Source: Halopseudomonas pachastrellae (GTDB taxonomy: Bacteria; Pseudomonadota; Gammaproteobacteria; Pseudomonadales; Pseudomonadaceae). From it: DNA of 64,000 nucleotides. Under the pieces are notes generated by a model. That model saw nothing but the letters and a program-made list of their open reading frames with translations. It was not told the origin of the DNA and did not search any database. The DNA lies in NCBI RefSeq assembly GCF_900114765.1, contig NZ_FOUD01000004.1:62001-126000 (forward strand), in the 5' to 3' direction. This document shows positions 34,086 through 44,011 of this stretch, in pieces. Every line of letters begins with the position of its first letter. The first letter of the stretch is position 1. Made by a program: the position numbers and the translations under genes.

Positions 34086-34550
34086 ATGATGAAAAAGCAG
34101 GCTTTTGCAGCAGTGGTACTGGGGGCGCTTCTGGCGCTGGGTGGGTGTGCATCGTCGCTGACCGGCGATGTCTACAGCCGCGAGGATGCCAGAGCGCCGC
34201 AGACGGTGCGTCAGGGTACTGTCGAGTCCGTTCGTCTGGTCCAGATTGAAGGCACCAAGACGGTAATCGGTCCGGCTGCGGGTGCGGCAATCGGTGGTGT
34301 GGCTGGTAGCACTGTTGGTGGTGGACGCGGCAGTACTATCGCTGCGATTGTCGGTGCGCTGGCCGGCGGCGTTGCCGGCGCCGCGGCGGAAGAGGGCATT
34401 ACCCGCACCCAGGGTGTGGAAATTACTGTCAATGAAGATGGCGGCTATACTCGGGCCTACGTGCAGGAAGCTGTGGATGGGGTGAACTTTGCACCCGGTG
34501 ACCGTGTGCGCATCATGACGGTCAACGGCAACTCTCGGGTCGTCAAGTAG
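34086..34550 (+). CDS. Glycine-zipper 2TM-domain lipoprotein (SlyB-like)
   Basis: A 154-residue outer-membrane lipoprotein. The signal sequence AAVVLGALLALGGC ends in a lipobox, followed by SLTGDVYSREDARAPQ. A glycine-zipper region (about 62-98) contains GPAAGAAIGGVAGSTVGGG and ALAGGVAGAAAEEG, then the conserved end VNFAPGDRVRIMTVNGNSRVV. This matches SlyB/Rickettsia 17-kDa-type proteins, which support outer-membrane integrity. GAGG lies six bases before the first of two ATG codons. Confidence 0.9.
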   Translation: MMKKQAFAAVVLGALLALGGCASSLTGDVYSREDARAPQTVRQGTVESVRLVQIEGTKTVIGPAAGAAIGGVAGSTVGGGRGSTIAAIVGALAGGVAGAAAEEGITRTQGVEITVNEDGGYTRAYVQEAVDGVNFAPGDRVRIMTVNGNSRVVK

Positions 34551-34566
34551 TCGATCACGCAGCCAG

Positions 34567-34592
34567 CACAGGCAGCGTTGCTGCTGCCTGTG
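34567..34592 (+). terminator. Hairpin after the SlyB-like gene
   Basis: Ten-base perfect arms CACAGGCAGC and GCTGCCTGTG around GTTGCT, 16 bases past the stop codon. The sequence after it (TTGCGCTGG) is only weakly T-rich, so termination may be partial. Confidence 0.5.
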
Positions 34593-34634
34593 TTGCGCTG
34601 GTTACGCATTTTGTAACGGATTCAGCGGCTTGCG

Positions 34635-34665
34635 TTGATCGTCTGGCAGGGCTTGCCTCTATAAT
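34635..34665 (+). promoter_or_regulatory. Sigma-70-type promoter of the mrp operon
   Basis: A consensus TATAAT at 34660-34665 with TTGATC at 34635-34640 (19-base spacer, somewhat long). It lies about 100 bases before mrpA, leaving a leader that contains an AAGGAG ribosome-binding site. Confidence 0.55.
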
Positions 34666-34768
34666 GACCTGCGCTTCCTGACCTGAAGGTCCCGGCAACA
34701 CGCCATACATCCGGCGTTGCCCCTGCTGGAACGGAGGCCGCAATGGCCATATAAGGAGTTAGTCCTGC

Positions 34769-37561
34769 ATGACCCTGGCGCTGATCGTCATTCTCCCTTT
34801 GCTTGGCAGCCTGCTGCCGCTGTTGTTCAACAATCAGGGTCGTTCCCTGTGCGCCTCTATGACCATGGTCGCACCGGTTATCGGGCTGGTGCTGCTGTGG
34901 CAGCACGTCGATGCGGTGTTTGCCGGCCAGGCGGTGATCCATTCCTGGCCCTGGTTGAGCGAGCTGGGGCTGAATATCAGCTTTCGTCTTGATGGGCTGA
35001 GTTTCCTTTTTGCATTGATGATCCAGGGCATCGGCCTGCTGGTGATTCTTTACGCACGTTATTACCTGTCCAAACGCGACCCCATGGGGCGCTTCTTCTG
35101 CTATCTGCTGCTGTTCATGTCGGCGATGCTGGGCGTGGTGCTGTCCGAGAACCTGCTGCTGATGATGGTGTTCTGGGAGATGACCAGCCTGTCGTCCTTC
35201 CTGTTGATCAGCTACTGGTCGCATTCCACCGATGCGCGCAAGGGCGCCCGCATGGCGTTGGCAGTGACTGGCGCGGGTGGTCTGGCGCTGCTGGCCGGTG
35301 TGCTGCTGCTGGGGCAGGTGGTGGGCAGTTACGAACTCACTGATGTCTTTGCCGCCGGTGAGCTGATTCGCGCCCATGCGCTCTACCCGGTGATTCTGGC
35401 GCTGGTGCTGCTGGGGGTGTTTACCAAGTCGGCGCAGTTCCCGTTCCATTTCTGGTTGCCGCATGCGATGGCGGCGCCGACGCCGGTTTCGGCGTACTTG
35501 CACTCGGCAACCATGGTCAAGGCTGGTGTTTTCGTGCTGGCGCGCCTGTATCCGGCGCTGGCCGACACCGATCTCTGGTTCTACCTGGTCAGCAGTGCCG
35601 GCATGGCGACTCTGCTGGTGGGGGCCTGCACGGCGCTGTTCCAGCATGATCTCAAGGGCCTGCTGGCCTATTCCACCATCAGCCACCTGGGCCTGATCAC
35701 GCTGCTGTTTGGTCTGGATACCCGGCTGGCTGCGGTCGCTGCGGTATTCCATATCATCAACCATGCGACCTTCAAGGCGTCGCTGTTCATGGCGGCGGGC
35801 ATTATCGACCACGAAACGGGCACCCGTGACATGCGCCGCATCAACGGGTTGCTGCGGTACATGCCGCACACGGCAACGCTGGCGATGGTGGCAGCCTCGG
35901 CGATGGCCGGTGTGCCGCTGCTAAACGGCTTCCTCAGTAAAGAGATGTTCTTTACCGAGACCCTGGAGCAGCACATGCTGGGCAGCTTCAGCTGGTTGAT
36001 TCCGCTGGGCGCTACCCTGGGCGGCGTGTTCTCGGTGGCCTACTCGCTGCGCTTTATTCACGATGTGTTTTTCAACGGCAAGCCGGTCAACCTGCCCAAG
36101 TATCCGCCGCATGAGCCACCGCGATACATGAAGGTGCCGGTGGAGGTGCTGGTGGCCATGTGTCTGGCGGTTGGTCTGGCACCGGGCTTTACCGTGGCCG
36201 GCCTGCTGGCCACCGCGGCGGCGGCCACCGTGGGTGGCCCGTTGCCGGAATACAGCCTGGCCATCTGGCATGGGTTTAACCTGCCGCTGTTGATGAGTGT
36301 TGTCGCCATGCTGGTGGGTATCGCGGTGTATTCGGCGCGCCGGCCGCTGTTTGCCTGGTATGCACGTCAGCGCGATGTAGACGCCAAGCTGGTGTTTGAA
36401 AGAGTGGTGCAGACGGCCGTGCGTGGGGCGGCGCGTATGACCTTGCTGCTGGAGAACGCCTCGTTGCAGCGCTACCTGACCTGCCTGCTGCTCAGCGCCC
36501 TGGTGGTCACCGGCTGGTGGCTGTGGCGCCTGCCTGCACTGCAGGGGCCGGTGGCATTGACGCCCGTCGATGGTGTGACCATGGCGGCGGCGGTGGTGAT
36601 GATGTTGGGCGCACTGGCGACCGTGTACTGGCACCGCATGCGCCTGGTCTCGCTAACCATGTTGAGTGTGGTCGGTCTGGTTGTCTCGCTGGCGTTTGCC
36701 CGGTTTGCGGCACCTGATCTTGCGTTGACGCAGATTTCGGTCGAGGTGGTAACCATCGTTTTGCTGATGCTGGCGCTGTTCTTCCTGCCGGCGCGCACGC
36801 CGCGTGAATCCTCGGCGCTGCGGCGGGGCAGGGACATGCTGATTGCCGGCGGCTGTGGCCTGCTGGTGGGTGGTCTGGCCTTTGGCATGCTGACGCGTCC
36901 TTATGACAGCATCTCGGACTTCTTCCTGGCCAACTCGGTCACCGGCGGTGGTGGGCATAACGTCGTCAACGTGATTCTGGTGGACTTCCGCGGCTTCGAT
37001 ACCATGGGTGAGGTGACGGTGCTGGCGATTGCTGCCATTGCCATCTACGCGCTGATCGATGGCCTGCGCCTGCGTGTACCGGGCGGCGACAGCCTGGGCA
37101 AACCCTGGGCCCAGCGCGGTGAGCTGCTGATGCTGGTCAACCTGTCCCATGTCTTGCTGCCGCTGGCGCTGATGATCTCGGTTTATATCTTCCTGCGTGG
37201 TCACAACTTGCCCGGCGGTGGCTTTATCGCCGGCCTGATCACCTCGGTAGCGTTGATTCTGCAATATGTTGCCAGTGGCGAGGCCTGGACCTCCGAACGC
37301 TGGCCGGTTAATTACCACTGGCTGGCCGGGGCCGGCGTGTTGATTGCCGGGGCGACCGGGCTGGGTAGCTGGGCCTTCGGTTATCCCTTCCTGACCAGTG
37401 CGTTTGATCACTTCCATATTCCGCTGGTGGGGGATATTGAGCTGGCAACGGCGATGCTGTTTGACCTGGGCGTCTATCTCACGGTGGTGGGTGCGACGCT
37501 GCTGATTCTGGCGAACCTGGGCAAGCTGCCCCAGGGCCGCCCAAGCGAAGGAGAGATCTGA
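34769..37561 (+). CDS. mrpA: Na+/H+ antiporter Mrp, fused subunits A and B
   Basis: Large subunit of the multi-subunit cation/proton antiporter, related to NuoL. The 930-residue protein has the proton-translocating core with [13 protein letters not shown] (Glu near 137) and [17 protein letters not shown] (Lys near 219). A DUF4040-like segment lies at about 604-674, then [20 protein letters not shown] and an MnhB domain from about 790 ([20 protein letters not shown]). Fusion of A with B is usual for six-gene Mrp operons of Pseudomonas and rhizobia. First gene of mrpACDEFG. Confidence 0.95.
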   Translation: MTLALIVILPLLGSLLPLLFNNQGRSLCASMTMVAPVIGLVLLWQHVDAVFAGQAVIHSWPWLSELGLNISFRLDGLSFLFALMIQGIGLLVILYARYYLSKRDPMGRFFCYLLLFMSAMLGVVLSENLLLMMVFWEMTSLSSFLLISYWSHSTDARKGARMALAVTGAGGLALLAGVLLLGQVVGSYELTDVFAAGELIRAHALYPVILALVLLGVFTKSAQFPFHFWLPHAMAAPTPVSAYLHSATMVKAGVFVLARLYPALADTDLWFYLVSSAGMATLLVGACTALFQHDLKGLLAYSTISHLGLITLLFGLDTRLAAVAAVFHIINHATFKASLFMAAGIIDHETGTRDMRRINGLLRYMPHTATLAMVAASAMAGVPLLNGFLSKEMFFTETLEQHMLGSFSWLIPLGATLGGVFSVAYSLRFIHDVFFNGKPVNLPKYPPHEPPRYMKVPVEVLVAMCLAVGLAPGFTVAGLLATAAAATVGGPLPEYSLAIWHGFNLPLLMSVVAMLVGIAVYSARRPLFAWYARQRDVDAKLVFERVVQTAVRGAARMTLLLENASLQRYLTCLLLSALVVTGWWLWRLPALQGPVALTPVDGVTMAAAVVMMLGALATVYWHRMRLVSLTMLSVVGLVVSLAFARFAAPDLALTQISVEVVTIVLLMLALFFLPARTPRESSALRRGRDMLIAGGCGLLVGGLAFGMLTRPYDSISDFFLANSVTGGGGHNVVNVILVDFRGFDTMGEVTVLAIAAIAIYALIDGLRLRVPGGDSLGKPWAQRGELLMLVNLSHVLLPLALMISVYIFLRGHNLPGGGFIAGLITSVALILQYVASGEAWTSERWPVNYHWLAGAGVLIAGATGLGSWAFGYPFLTSAFDHFHIPLVGDIELATAMLFDLGVYLTVVGATLLILANLGKLPQGRPSEGEI

Positions 37562-37887
37562 TGGAGCTGCTTTACGCCGTGGCCCTGGCCGTGCTGACCA
37601 GCTGCGGTATCTATCTGATGCTGCGTGCGCGCACCTTTCCTGTGGTCGTCGGGCTGGCGTTGCTGAGTTATGCGGTGAACCTGTTTTTGTTTGCCACCGG
37701 CCGTCTGGCGGAGGCCGCACCCGCGGTGCTGGGCAAGGCCGAGGTCTATGCTGACCCGCTGCCCCAGGCGCTGGTGCTGACCGCCATTGTGATCGGTTTT
37801 GCCATGACCGCCTATGCGCTGGTGCTGGCGCTGCGCGCCCAGGGTGAGCTGGACAGTGACCACGTTGACGGCAAGGGAGACCATTGA
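37561..37887 (+). CDS. mrpC: Na+/H+ antiporter Mrp subunit C
   Basis: A 108-residue, three-helix NuoK-like subunit: LTSCGIYLMLRARTFPVVVG, LALLSYAVNLFLFA and the conserved DPLPQALVLTAIVIGFAMTA. The ATG overlaps the mrpA stop (TGATG), showing coupled translation. Confidence 0.94.
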   Translation: MELLYAVALAVLTSCGIYLMLRARTFPVVVGLALLSYAVNLFLFATGRLAEAAPAVLGKAEVYADPLPQALVLTAIVIGFAMTAYALVLALRAQGELDSDHVDGKGDH

Positions 37888-39404
37888 TGAGTCACCTGCC
37901 GATTATGCCGGTGCTGGTCCCCATGTTTGTGGGGGCGTTGCTGCTGGTGCTGCGTGGCACCCTGGACATGAAACGTGCGCTGGCCCTGCTGGCGACGCTG
38001 GTACAGGTCCTGCTGGCGAGCCTGTTGATGGTGCAGGCCAGCCAGGGCACGCAGGTCTATGCGCTGGGTAACTGGATGCCGCCCTTTGGCATCGTGCTGG
38101 TGGTGGATCGCCTCAGCGCCTTGTTGCTGCTGGTGACCTCGGTGCTGGCCAGTGGCGCGTTGTTGTATGCGATCCGCGGTGATGATGCGGCGGGGCGTAA
38201 TTTCCATCCACTGTTCCAGTTCCAGTTGATGGGGATTAACGGCGCCTTTCTGACCGGCGACCTGTTCAACCTCTTCGTGTTCTTCGAGATTCTGCTGATT
38301 GCGTCTTACGCCTTGTTATTGCATGGGGCGGGGTCTGCACGGGTGCGTTCGGGTTTGCACTACCTGCTGCTGAACCTCACCGGCTCGGCGCTCTTTCTGA
38401 TCGCAGTAGGGACGCTCTACGGGGTTACCGGCACGCTGAATATGGCAGACATGGCCTTGCGCGTGCGTGAGCTGGGCGCAGACGATGCGCCGCTGGTTGG
38501 CGCGGCGGGCATGTTGCTGCTGGTGGTGTTTGGACTGAAGACGGCGTTTTTCCCGCTGTATTTCTGGTTGCCGCGGGCCTATGCCGCTGCCAGTGCGCCG
38601 GTCGGTGCCCTGTTTGCGATCATGACCAAGGTCGGGCTGTACTCGATATTGCGGGTCTACACCCTGATTTTCGGCCCTGAGGCCGGCCCGCTGGTCGATA
38701 TGGCGGTTGGCTGGCTCTGGCCGCTCGCCTTGGTGACCCTGGGCCTGGGCGCCATCGGTGCGCTGGCGGCGAGCACCCTCAACGCCCTGAGCGCCTATCT
38801 GGTGGTGGTGTCGGTAGGCACTCTGCTGGCCGGTGTGTCCCTGGGCACCGAAGAGGCGCTCAGTGCCAGCTTGTATTACCTGATGCATTCCACCTGGATT
38901 TCCGGCGCGTTGTTCCTGCTGACCGGCATGCTTCAACGGGTGCGTGGGCCGCGCTTTGCTGCGCGTCTGGTCGCAGGGCCTGCGTTGCCGCATCCGATGC
39001 TGCTGGGTGGGCTGTTCTTCCTGGCAGCCATGGCGGTTGCCGGTATGCCGCCGTTGTCAGGTTTTCTGGGCAAATTGATGCTGCTGGGCGCCGCTGGTAG
39101 CGGACGTGAGGCGGCCTGGCTGTATCCGGTGGTGCTCGGTAGCGGGCTGCTGGCGCTGATTGCCCTTAGCCGCGCGGGCAGCACACTGTTCTGGCGCCAT
39201 ACCGATGTCGCGCCCTCGGGCGAGCCGCTGGACGGCATGCGTTTGACGGCTACCCTGTTGCTGCTGCTGTGCAGCCCGGCGCTGGTGGTTTTTGCTGCTC
39301 CCACGCTGGAGTATCTGAACCAGACGGCAACGCAGTTGTTACAGCCGCAGGGCTATATCGATGCCGTCATGTCTGTTGTGCCGGCCACGGGGGAGGCGCC
39401 ATGA
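37887..39404 (+). CDS. mrpD: Na+/H+ antiporter Mrp subunit D
   Basis: NuoN/NuoM-like proton-translocating subunit of 505 residues with about 14 helices. Conserved points: FFEILLIASYALLLHG (functional Glu), FGLKTAFFPLYFWLPRAYAA (Lys in helix 7) and MTKVGLYSILRVYTLIF. The ATG at 37887 overlaps the mrpC stop by one base and is preceded by GGGAG; a TTG just before it is a poorer start. Confidence 0.95.
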   Translation: MSHLPIMPVLVPMFVGALLLVLRGTLDMKRALALLATLVQVLLASLLMVQASQGTQVYALGNWMPPFGIVLVVDRLSALLLLVTSVLASGALLYAIRGDDAAGRNFHPLFQFQLMGINGAFLTGDLFNLFVFFEILLIASYALLLHGAGSARVRSGLHYLLLNLTGSALFLIAVGTLYGVTGTLNMADMALRVRELGADDAPLVGAAGMLLLVVFGLKTAFFPLYFWLPRAYAAASAPVGALFAIMTKVGLYSILRVYTLIFGPEAGPLVDMAVGWLWPLALVTLGLGAIGALAASTLNALSAYLVVVSVGTLLAGVSLGTEEALSASLYYLMHSTWISGALFLLTGMLQRVRGPRFAARLVAGPALPHPMLLGGLFFLAAMAVAGMPPLSGFLGKLMLLGAAGSGREAAWLYPVVLGSGLLALIALSRAGSTLFWRHTDVAPSGEPLDGMRLTATLLLLLCSPALVVFAAPTLEYLNQTATQLLQPQGYIDAVMSVVPATGEAP

Positions 39405-39907
39405 AACGACCTGATCGCTGGTTTCCGCACCCCTGGCTGACCGTCACACTGGTGGTCGGCTGGCTGCTGCTGATGAACTCGTTGTCCTTCGGCAATCTGC
39501 TGATGGGCCTGGTGCTGGGGGTGATCATTCCCTGGCTGACCCACGTCTTCTGGCCTGCCTCACGCTATCGCCTGCGGGTTGGCAAGCTGGTGTTGTTTGT
39601 TGCTCGGGTGGTCACCGATATCGTGCTGGCCAACCTGCAGGTGGCGCGTCTTATTCTGGGGCCGCGCCGCGACCTGCGTCCTGCCTTTGTCAATTACCCG
39701 CTGACGCTGGAGAGCGACTTCTCCATCAGCGTGCTGGCCAGCACGATTTCGCTGACGCCCGGCACCGTCTCGGCGGACATCAGCGCTGATCGCAAGTGGC
39801 TGCTGATTCACGGCCTGGACGTCGGTGATGAGGTGGCGTTGATCGAGCAGATACGCCTGCGCTACGAAGAACCAATTCGGGAGATATTCGAATGCTCGAC
39901 ACCGTAG
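39401..39907 (+). CDS. mrpE: Na+/H+ antiporter Mrp subunit E
   Basis: A 168-residue subunit with two N-terminal helices (WLTVTLVVGWLLLMNSLSFG region) and a cytoplasmic domain containing SISVLASTISLTPGTVSADI and LLIHGLDV, the MrpE signatures. The ATG at 39401 overlaps the mrpD end by four bases (ATGA). Confidence 0.94.
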   Translation: MKRPDRWFPHPWLTVTLVVGWLLLMNSLSFGNLLMGLVLGVIIPWLTHVFWPASRYRLRVGKLVLFVARVVTDIVLANLQVARLILGPRRDLRPAFVNYPLTLESDFSISVLASTISLTPGTVSADISADRKWLLIHGLDVGDEVALIEQIRLRYEEPIREIFECSTP

Positions 39908-40161
39908 TGCTTATCTGTCTGGGCATTATCAGCCTGGCCATGGTGTTGACCTTTGTGCGACTGGTGCGCGGCCCGGATCTGCCGGACCGCATCCTGGCGT
40001 TGGATACCCTCTACATCAATGCCATTGCACTGATCATGCTGTTGGGGTTGTACCTGGACTCCAACCTGTTTTTTGAAGCGGCGCTGCTGATTGCAGTCAT
40101 GGGCTTCGTCAGTACTGTTGCCATCGCCAAGCATCTGCTGCGTGGCAATATCATCGAATAG
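39892..40161 (+). CDS. mrpF: Na+/H+ antiporter Mrp subunit F
   Basis: An 89-residue three-helix subunit: FVRLVRGPDLPDRILALDTL carries the essential Asp of MrpF, then LIMLLGLYL and AALLIAVMGFVSTVAIAKHL. The gene overlaps mrpE by 16 bases. Confidence 0.94.
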   Translation: MLDTVVLICLGIISLAMVLTFVRLVRGPDLPDRILALDTLYINAIALIMLLGLYLDSNLFFEAALLIAVMGFVSTVAIAKHLLRGNIIE

Positions 40162-40172
40162 GAGGTTGCGGC

Positions 40173-40511
40173 ATGGGCGGGGCAAGCTGGATGGAATGGC
40201 TGGTTGCAGCGCTGCTGCTGACCGGTAGCCTGTTTGCGCTGGTTGGGGCTATCGGCTTGTGCAAGCTGCCGGACTTTTTCATGCGCCTGCACGGGCCAAC
40301 CAAGGCGACCACGCTCGGTGTGGGCTCGCTGGTAGTCGGCTCAATGGTCTACTTCAGCGTGCAGAGCGGCGCGCCGAGTTTGCATGAGCTGCTGATTACC
40401 TTTTTCCTGTTTATCACCGCGCCGGTCAGCGCCCACATGCTGGCCAAGGCGGCGATGCATGAAAAGCTGCGCCGCGAAGCACGCACCCGCGGCGAGCCCT
40501 GGGATCAGTAG
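40173..40511 (+). CDS. mrpG: Na+/H+ antiporter Mrp subunit G
   Basis: A 112-residue subunit with three helices and the conserved IGLCKLPDFFMRLHGPTKAT motif of MrpG, then LFITAPVSAHMLAKAA. Last gene of the operon; a GC hairpin separates it from the convergent nhaC. Confidence 0.94.
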   Translation: MGGASWMEWLVAALLLTGSLFALVGAIGLCKLPDFFMRLHGPTKATTLGVGSLVVGSMVYFSVQSGAPSLHELLITFFLFITAPVSAHMLAKAAMHEKLRREARTRGEPWDQ

Positions 40512-40530
40512 GCCACGGCAAGCCGTGGCC
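40511..40530. terminator. Hairpin between mrpG and nhaC
   Basis: GGCCACGG and CCGTGGCC around CAAG, immediately after the mrpG stop and 9 bases before the nhaC end. No T-run, so this is a possible bidirectional stop rather than a classical terminator. Confidence 0.45.
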
Positions 40531-40538
40531 AGGTAGGA

Positions 40539-41864
40539 TCAGTCTGAGGTTGCCGGCGCCTTGACGCGCGGAAAGCCGAACACGATGGCCAATGCCGCCA
40601 TCAGACCCAACAGCCAGCAGTAGTGCACCTGGGTGATCAACGCCAGAGGCGACAGGGCCGCCAGCGAGCCGGCCAGCAGAATCTGCGCGCCGTAGGGTAT
40701 CAACCCCTGTACCACGCAGGAGAAGATATCCAGCAGGCTCGCACTGCGCCGTGGGTCAACGTTGTAGTGGTCGGCCAGGTCCTTGGCAACGCTGCCACTG
40801 ATGATGATGGCCACGGTGTTATTGGCGACAAACAGGTTGGTTGCGGCAACCAGGCCTGCGATACCGGTTTCACCGCTGCGCCGCCCGGCGTTATGTGCCG
40901 CCAGAGCCTGAATGCGCTCGCGCAGCCAGTCCAGCCCGCCCTCCTGCTTCATGATGGCCGACAGGCCGCCAATCAGCATCGACAGCACCATGATTTCCAG
41001 CATGCCGGCAAAGCCCTGATAGATGTCATTGCCGTAGGTCGCCAACTGGTATTCCGGCGTGACCAGCATGCCGGTAATGCCGGACAGAATGATGCCGGTC
41101 ATTAGCACAATCATCACATCCAGGCCAAAGAGGGCGAGGATGAGTACCACCAGATAAGGCATGACCAGACGGTAGTTGAATTCGACCGGCTCCGGCTGAA
41201 CGCTGGTGTCGCCCAGCAGGAACAACACCACCAGCGTCAGCAGCATGGCCGGCAAGGCGATGGTCAGGTTGAGCCTGAACTTGTCGCGCATGCCCACGCC
41301 CTGGGTGCGGGTGGCGGCGATGGTGGTATCAGAGATGATCGACAGGTTATCGCCCGCCATGGCGCCGCCCACCACCGCTCCGATGGCCAGCGGCAAGGAC
41401 AGCCCGGTGACCTCGGCAAAGCCTAGCGCGATCGGCACCAGCGCACCGATCGTGCCCATGGACGTACCCATAGAGGTGGAAATGAACACCGCAATGACAA
41501 ACAGGCCTGGCAGGATAAGGCTGGGCGGCAGGATGCTCAGGCCCATGTTGACGGTGGCATCAACACCGCCAATTGCCTTGGTCACGCTGGAAAAGGCGCC
41601 GGCGAGCAGAAACACCAACGCCATGGTGATGATGTTGCGGTCACCGATGCCGTCAATGAATGTTTGCAGGTTGTCGCGGTAGCTGGGTTTGGCCAGCAGC
41701 AGGCCGAGGATGATAGCCGGCAGAATCGCCACCGGTGCCTTGATCTGGTAGAAGGCAAAGTCGGTGCCGGTCAGGCTGTAGTAAATGCCGCTGCCAAGAA
41801 AAATCAGCAGGAACAGCAGCAGCGGCAGCAGGGCCGATGCACGTGGTTGAACGGGTGCTTGCAT
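40539..41864 (-). CDS. nhaC: NhaC-family Na+/H+ antiporter
   Basis: A 441-residue, about 12-helix single-subunit antiporter. Diagnostic stretches: ISTSMGTSMGTIGALVPIAL, AIGAVVGGAMAGDNLSIISD, TTIAATRTQGVGMRDKFRLN and LFVANNTVAIIISGSVAKDL. It probably extrudes Na+ in exchange for protons, adding to the Mrp system encoded convergently. A small nested hairpin (GCCGTC/GACGGC) lies just upstream of its start. Confidence 0.9.
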   Translation of the reverse strand: MQAPVQPRASALLPLLLFLLIFLGSGIYYSLTGTDFAFYQIKAPVAILPAIILGLLLAKPSYRDNLQTFIDGIGDRNIITMALVFLLAGAFSSVTKAIGGVDATVNMGLSILPPSLILPGLFVIAVFISTSMGTSMGTIGALVPIALGFAEVTGLSLPLAIGAVVGGAMAGDNLSIISDTTIAATRTQGVGMRDKFRLNLTIALPAMLLTLVVLFLLGDTSVQPEPVEFNYRLVMPYLVVLILALFGLDVMIVLMTGIILSGITGMLVTPEYQLATYGNDIYQGFAGMLEIMVLSMLIGGLSAIMKQEGGLDWLRERIQALAAHNAGRRSGETGIAGLVAATNLFVANNTVAIIISGSVAKDLADHYNVDPRRSASLLDIFSCVVQGLIPYGAQILLAGSLAALSPLALITQVHYCWLLGLMAALAIVFGFPRVKAPATSD

Positions 41865-41962
41865 GAAAAGGGTCTCTGTATAACGAACAATGCCGTCGTA
41901 GTGACGGCAGCGTTCGGTATTCTAGCAGAGACCTGCCGGCTGCCGGGTACAGCCGGTCGGCG

Positions 41963-42520
41963 TCAGGGCGCCAGGGCGATGCTCGAGGCGGGTTTGCGCG
42001 GGGTGATGTTGATCACCACACGGCGGTTCAGCTCGCGGCCTTCTGCGGTGCTGTTGTCGGCCCGTGGCGCGGCTTCACCCTCGCTGCGCAGCTGCATATT
42101 GTGACGGCTGACACCGCCCAGTTGCAGTACGCTGGCGACTGCCTGTGCCCGCTCCATGCTTAACTGCTGGTTGAGGTTGTCATCGCCCTGGCTGTCGCTG
42201 TGGCCGGTAACCTGGATATTGCTGTCGGTGGCGCCGCGCAGCACCTTGGCCACCCGGGACAGCGGGACCAGACCGGAAGGCAGCAGCAGGGTGCGTTTGG
42301 GGTGGAAATTGCCGTTAACCGGGATGATCAGGCGAATTTCTTCACCGCTGTTTTCGATTTCGTACTTCTCCTCCAGGGCGATGGCTGTCAGTTCAGCCAT
42401 GTGCAGTTGGGCCCAGGGAGTGGCTTCGGGAGTTGGCGGCGGAACCGGGGCTGGTTCTTTGCTGGCGCAGCCGGCCAGGAACAGACAGCCCAACAGAGAA
42501 AAGGTAGAAATCAGCTTCAT
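41963..42520 (-). CDS. OmpA-domain lipoprotein
   Basis: From the ATG at 42520, a 185-residue lipoprotein: signal FSLLGCLFLAGC, a Pro/Glu-rich linker (PAPVPPPTPEATP), then an OmpA C-terminal peptidoglycan-binding domain with IQVTGHSDSQGDDNLNQQLS, MERAQAVASVL and ELNRRVVINITP. It links outer membrane to cell wall. Divergent from the COG3650 lipoprotein. Confidence 0.92.
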   Translation of the reverse strand: MKLISTFSLLGCLFLAGCASKEPAPVPPPTPEATPWAQLHMAELTAIALEEKYEIENSGEEIRLIIPVNGNFHPKRTLLLPSGLVPLSRVAKVLRGATDSNIQVTGHSDSQGDDNLNQQLSMERAQAVASVLQLGGVSRHNMQLRSEGEAAPRADNSTAEGRELNRRVVINITPRKPASSIALAP

Positions 42521-42668
42521 TATTGTTAATCCATAGATGCAACGGGAACAAAATGCCGCTTGGTTGAATCGCAAGCGAATAACTGCGGCACAGAGTAGCA
42601 TCGGCTTGTGCGTTTGTGACCTGCCGTATGTCATGATTTACGCGGTATTTAAAGGAGTTCACAGATTG

Positions 42669-43313
42669 ATGCGTATTCGTTGGAGCGCCATGGCGTTGGC
42701 CGTGCCCCTGTTGCTGAGTGGCTGCAGTGCGTTCGAAGGGTATTTTTCTGGCCCGGAGCAGCGCTTCAGCGGATTGCTGGAGCGCTCTGGGGCTGATTAC
42801 GTGCTGCGCGAGTGTGGTAGCCGCGAGGTGCTGCCGGTGCAGTCGAGCGAGGCGCTGGATGCGCTCTGGCAGCAAACGGCGCAGCCGGGGCAAACCGCCA
42901 TTTTTGCCGAGCTGATGGCGCGCCAGGGCGCGCAGCTGGTACCGGGGGAGGTGCTGCGCATGCAGTCTCACGGCCGCGGCTGCGCTGACCAGACTGGTGC
43001 GGATGCCCAGTGGGTCGCCGTGAGCTATCAACCGGGCTGGCAGGCCACGCTGGACGGGCGAGGGCTGCATCGCAGCGAGCAGGGCCAGTCCGAGGTGACC
43101 GACTCGATCATGGTGGAATACCTGCCTGACGGTTCGTTGAACGCGGCCTCGCTGCCGGCGCACCGGGTGCAGCTGTGGCTGTATCCGCAGGCCTGCCAGG
43201 AGCCGCTCAGCGGTGACTACTTTCACATGCGCGCCACCCTGGTGGTGGATGGCGAGCAGCGCAGCGGCTGCGCTTATCGCGGCCGCCAGCCGACGGGTCA
43301 GCCGCCGAGGTAG
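42669..43313 (+). CDS. COG3650 family lipoprotein
   Basis: A 214-residue envelope protein. The signal MALAVPLLLSGC has a lipobox at the ATG-42669 reading. The body contains YVLRECGSREVLPV and a C-terminal COG3650-like domain (QPGWQATLDGRGL, EYLPDGSLNAASLPAHRVQL, GDYFHMRATLVVDG). Function unknown. AAAGGAG is 13 bases before the ATG. Its 3' end overlaps livF, convergent, by 16 bases. Confidence 0.82.
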   Translation: MRIRWSAMALAVPLLLSGCSAFEGYFSGPEQRFSGLLERSGADYVLRECGSREVLPVQSSEALDALWQQTAQPGQTAIFAELMARQGAQLVPGEVLRMQSHGRGCADQTGADAQWVAVSYQPGWQATLDGRGLHRSEQGQSEVTDSIMVEYLPDGSLNAASLPAHRVQLWLYPQACQEPLSGDYFHMRATLVVDGEQRSGCAYRGRQPTGQPPR

Positions 43314-44008
43314 GCCTTGCGCACCTCGGGGTTGGCCAGCAGGGCGTCGCCACTGTCTTCCAGCACTATGTGACCGTGCTCCATCACATAGCCGCGATCG
43401 GCCAGTTTGAGCGCCTGGTTGGCGTTCTGTTCGACCAGGAACACGGTAACGCCTTGCTGGCGTAACTGCTCGATGATCTCGAATATCTGCTGAATGATGA
43501 TGGGGGCCAGCCCCAGCGACGGCTCGTCGAGAAGCAACAAACGTGGCTTGCTCATCAGCGCACGGCCGATAGCGAGCATCTGCTGCTCACCGCCAGACAT
43601 GGTGCCGGCGCGCTGGGCAAAACGCTCCTTCAGGCGCGGAAACAGTGTCAGCACGGTATCCATCTGCACCTGCCGGGTTTCCTTGTCGCTGAAAAAACCG
43701 CCCATGCTGAGGTTTTCTTCCACCGTCAGGCGTGAGAACACGCGCCGACCTTCCGGCACGATGGCGATATCTTTGCGCATGATCTGGGCGGTGGTCAGCC
43801 CGGTCAGCTCCTCGCCTTCGTAGCGAATGCTGCCGGTGGTGGCGCGCGGATCGCCGCACAGGGTCATCAGCAGGGTGGTCTTGCCGGCGCCGTTGGCACC
43901 GATCAGGGTGACGATCTCGCCGCGCTGGACCTCCAGGTTGACCTCGTGCAGGGCCTGAATCTTGCCGTAGTGGGTTGATACGTTCTTCATGTACAGCATG
44001 TCAGGCAA
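43298..44008 (-). CDS. livF: Branched-chain amino acid ABC transporter, ATP-binding protein LivF/BraG
   Basis: A 236-residue ATPase. Walker A GANGAGKTTLL, LivF-type IAIVPEGRRVFSRLTVEENL, signature MSGGEQQMLAIGRAL, Walker B LLLLDEPSLGLAP and the switch His in FLVEQNAN (H replaced by Q-N, usual for LivF). Works with LivG on the LivHM channel. Last gene of livJHMGF. Confidence 0.95.
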   Translation of the reverse strand: MPDMLYMKNVSTHYGKIQALHEVNLEVQRGEIVTLIGANGAGKTTLLMTLCGDPRATTGSIRYEGEELTGLTTAQIMRKDIAIVPEGRRVFSRLTVEENLSMGGFFSDKETRQVQMDTVLTLFPRLKERFAQRAGTMSGGEQQMLAIGRALMSKPRLLLLDEPSLGLAPIIIQQIFEIIEQLRQQGVTVFLVEQNANQALKLADRGYVMEHGHIVLEDSGDALLANPEVRKAYLGG

Positions 44009-44011
44009 TCC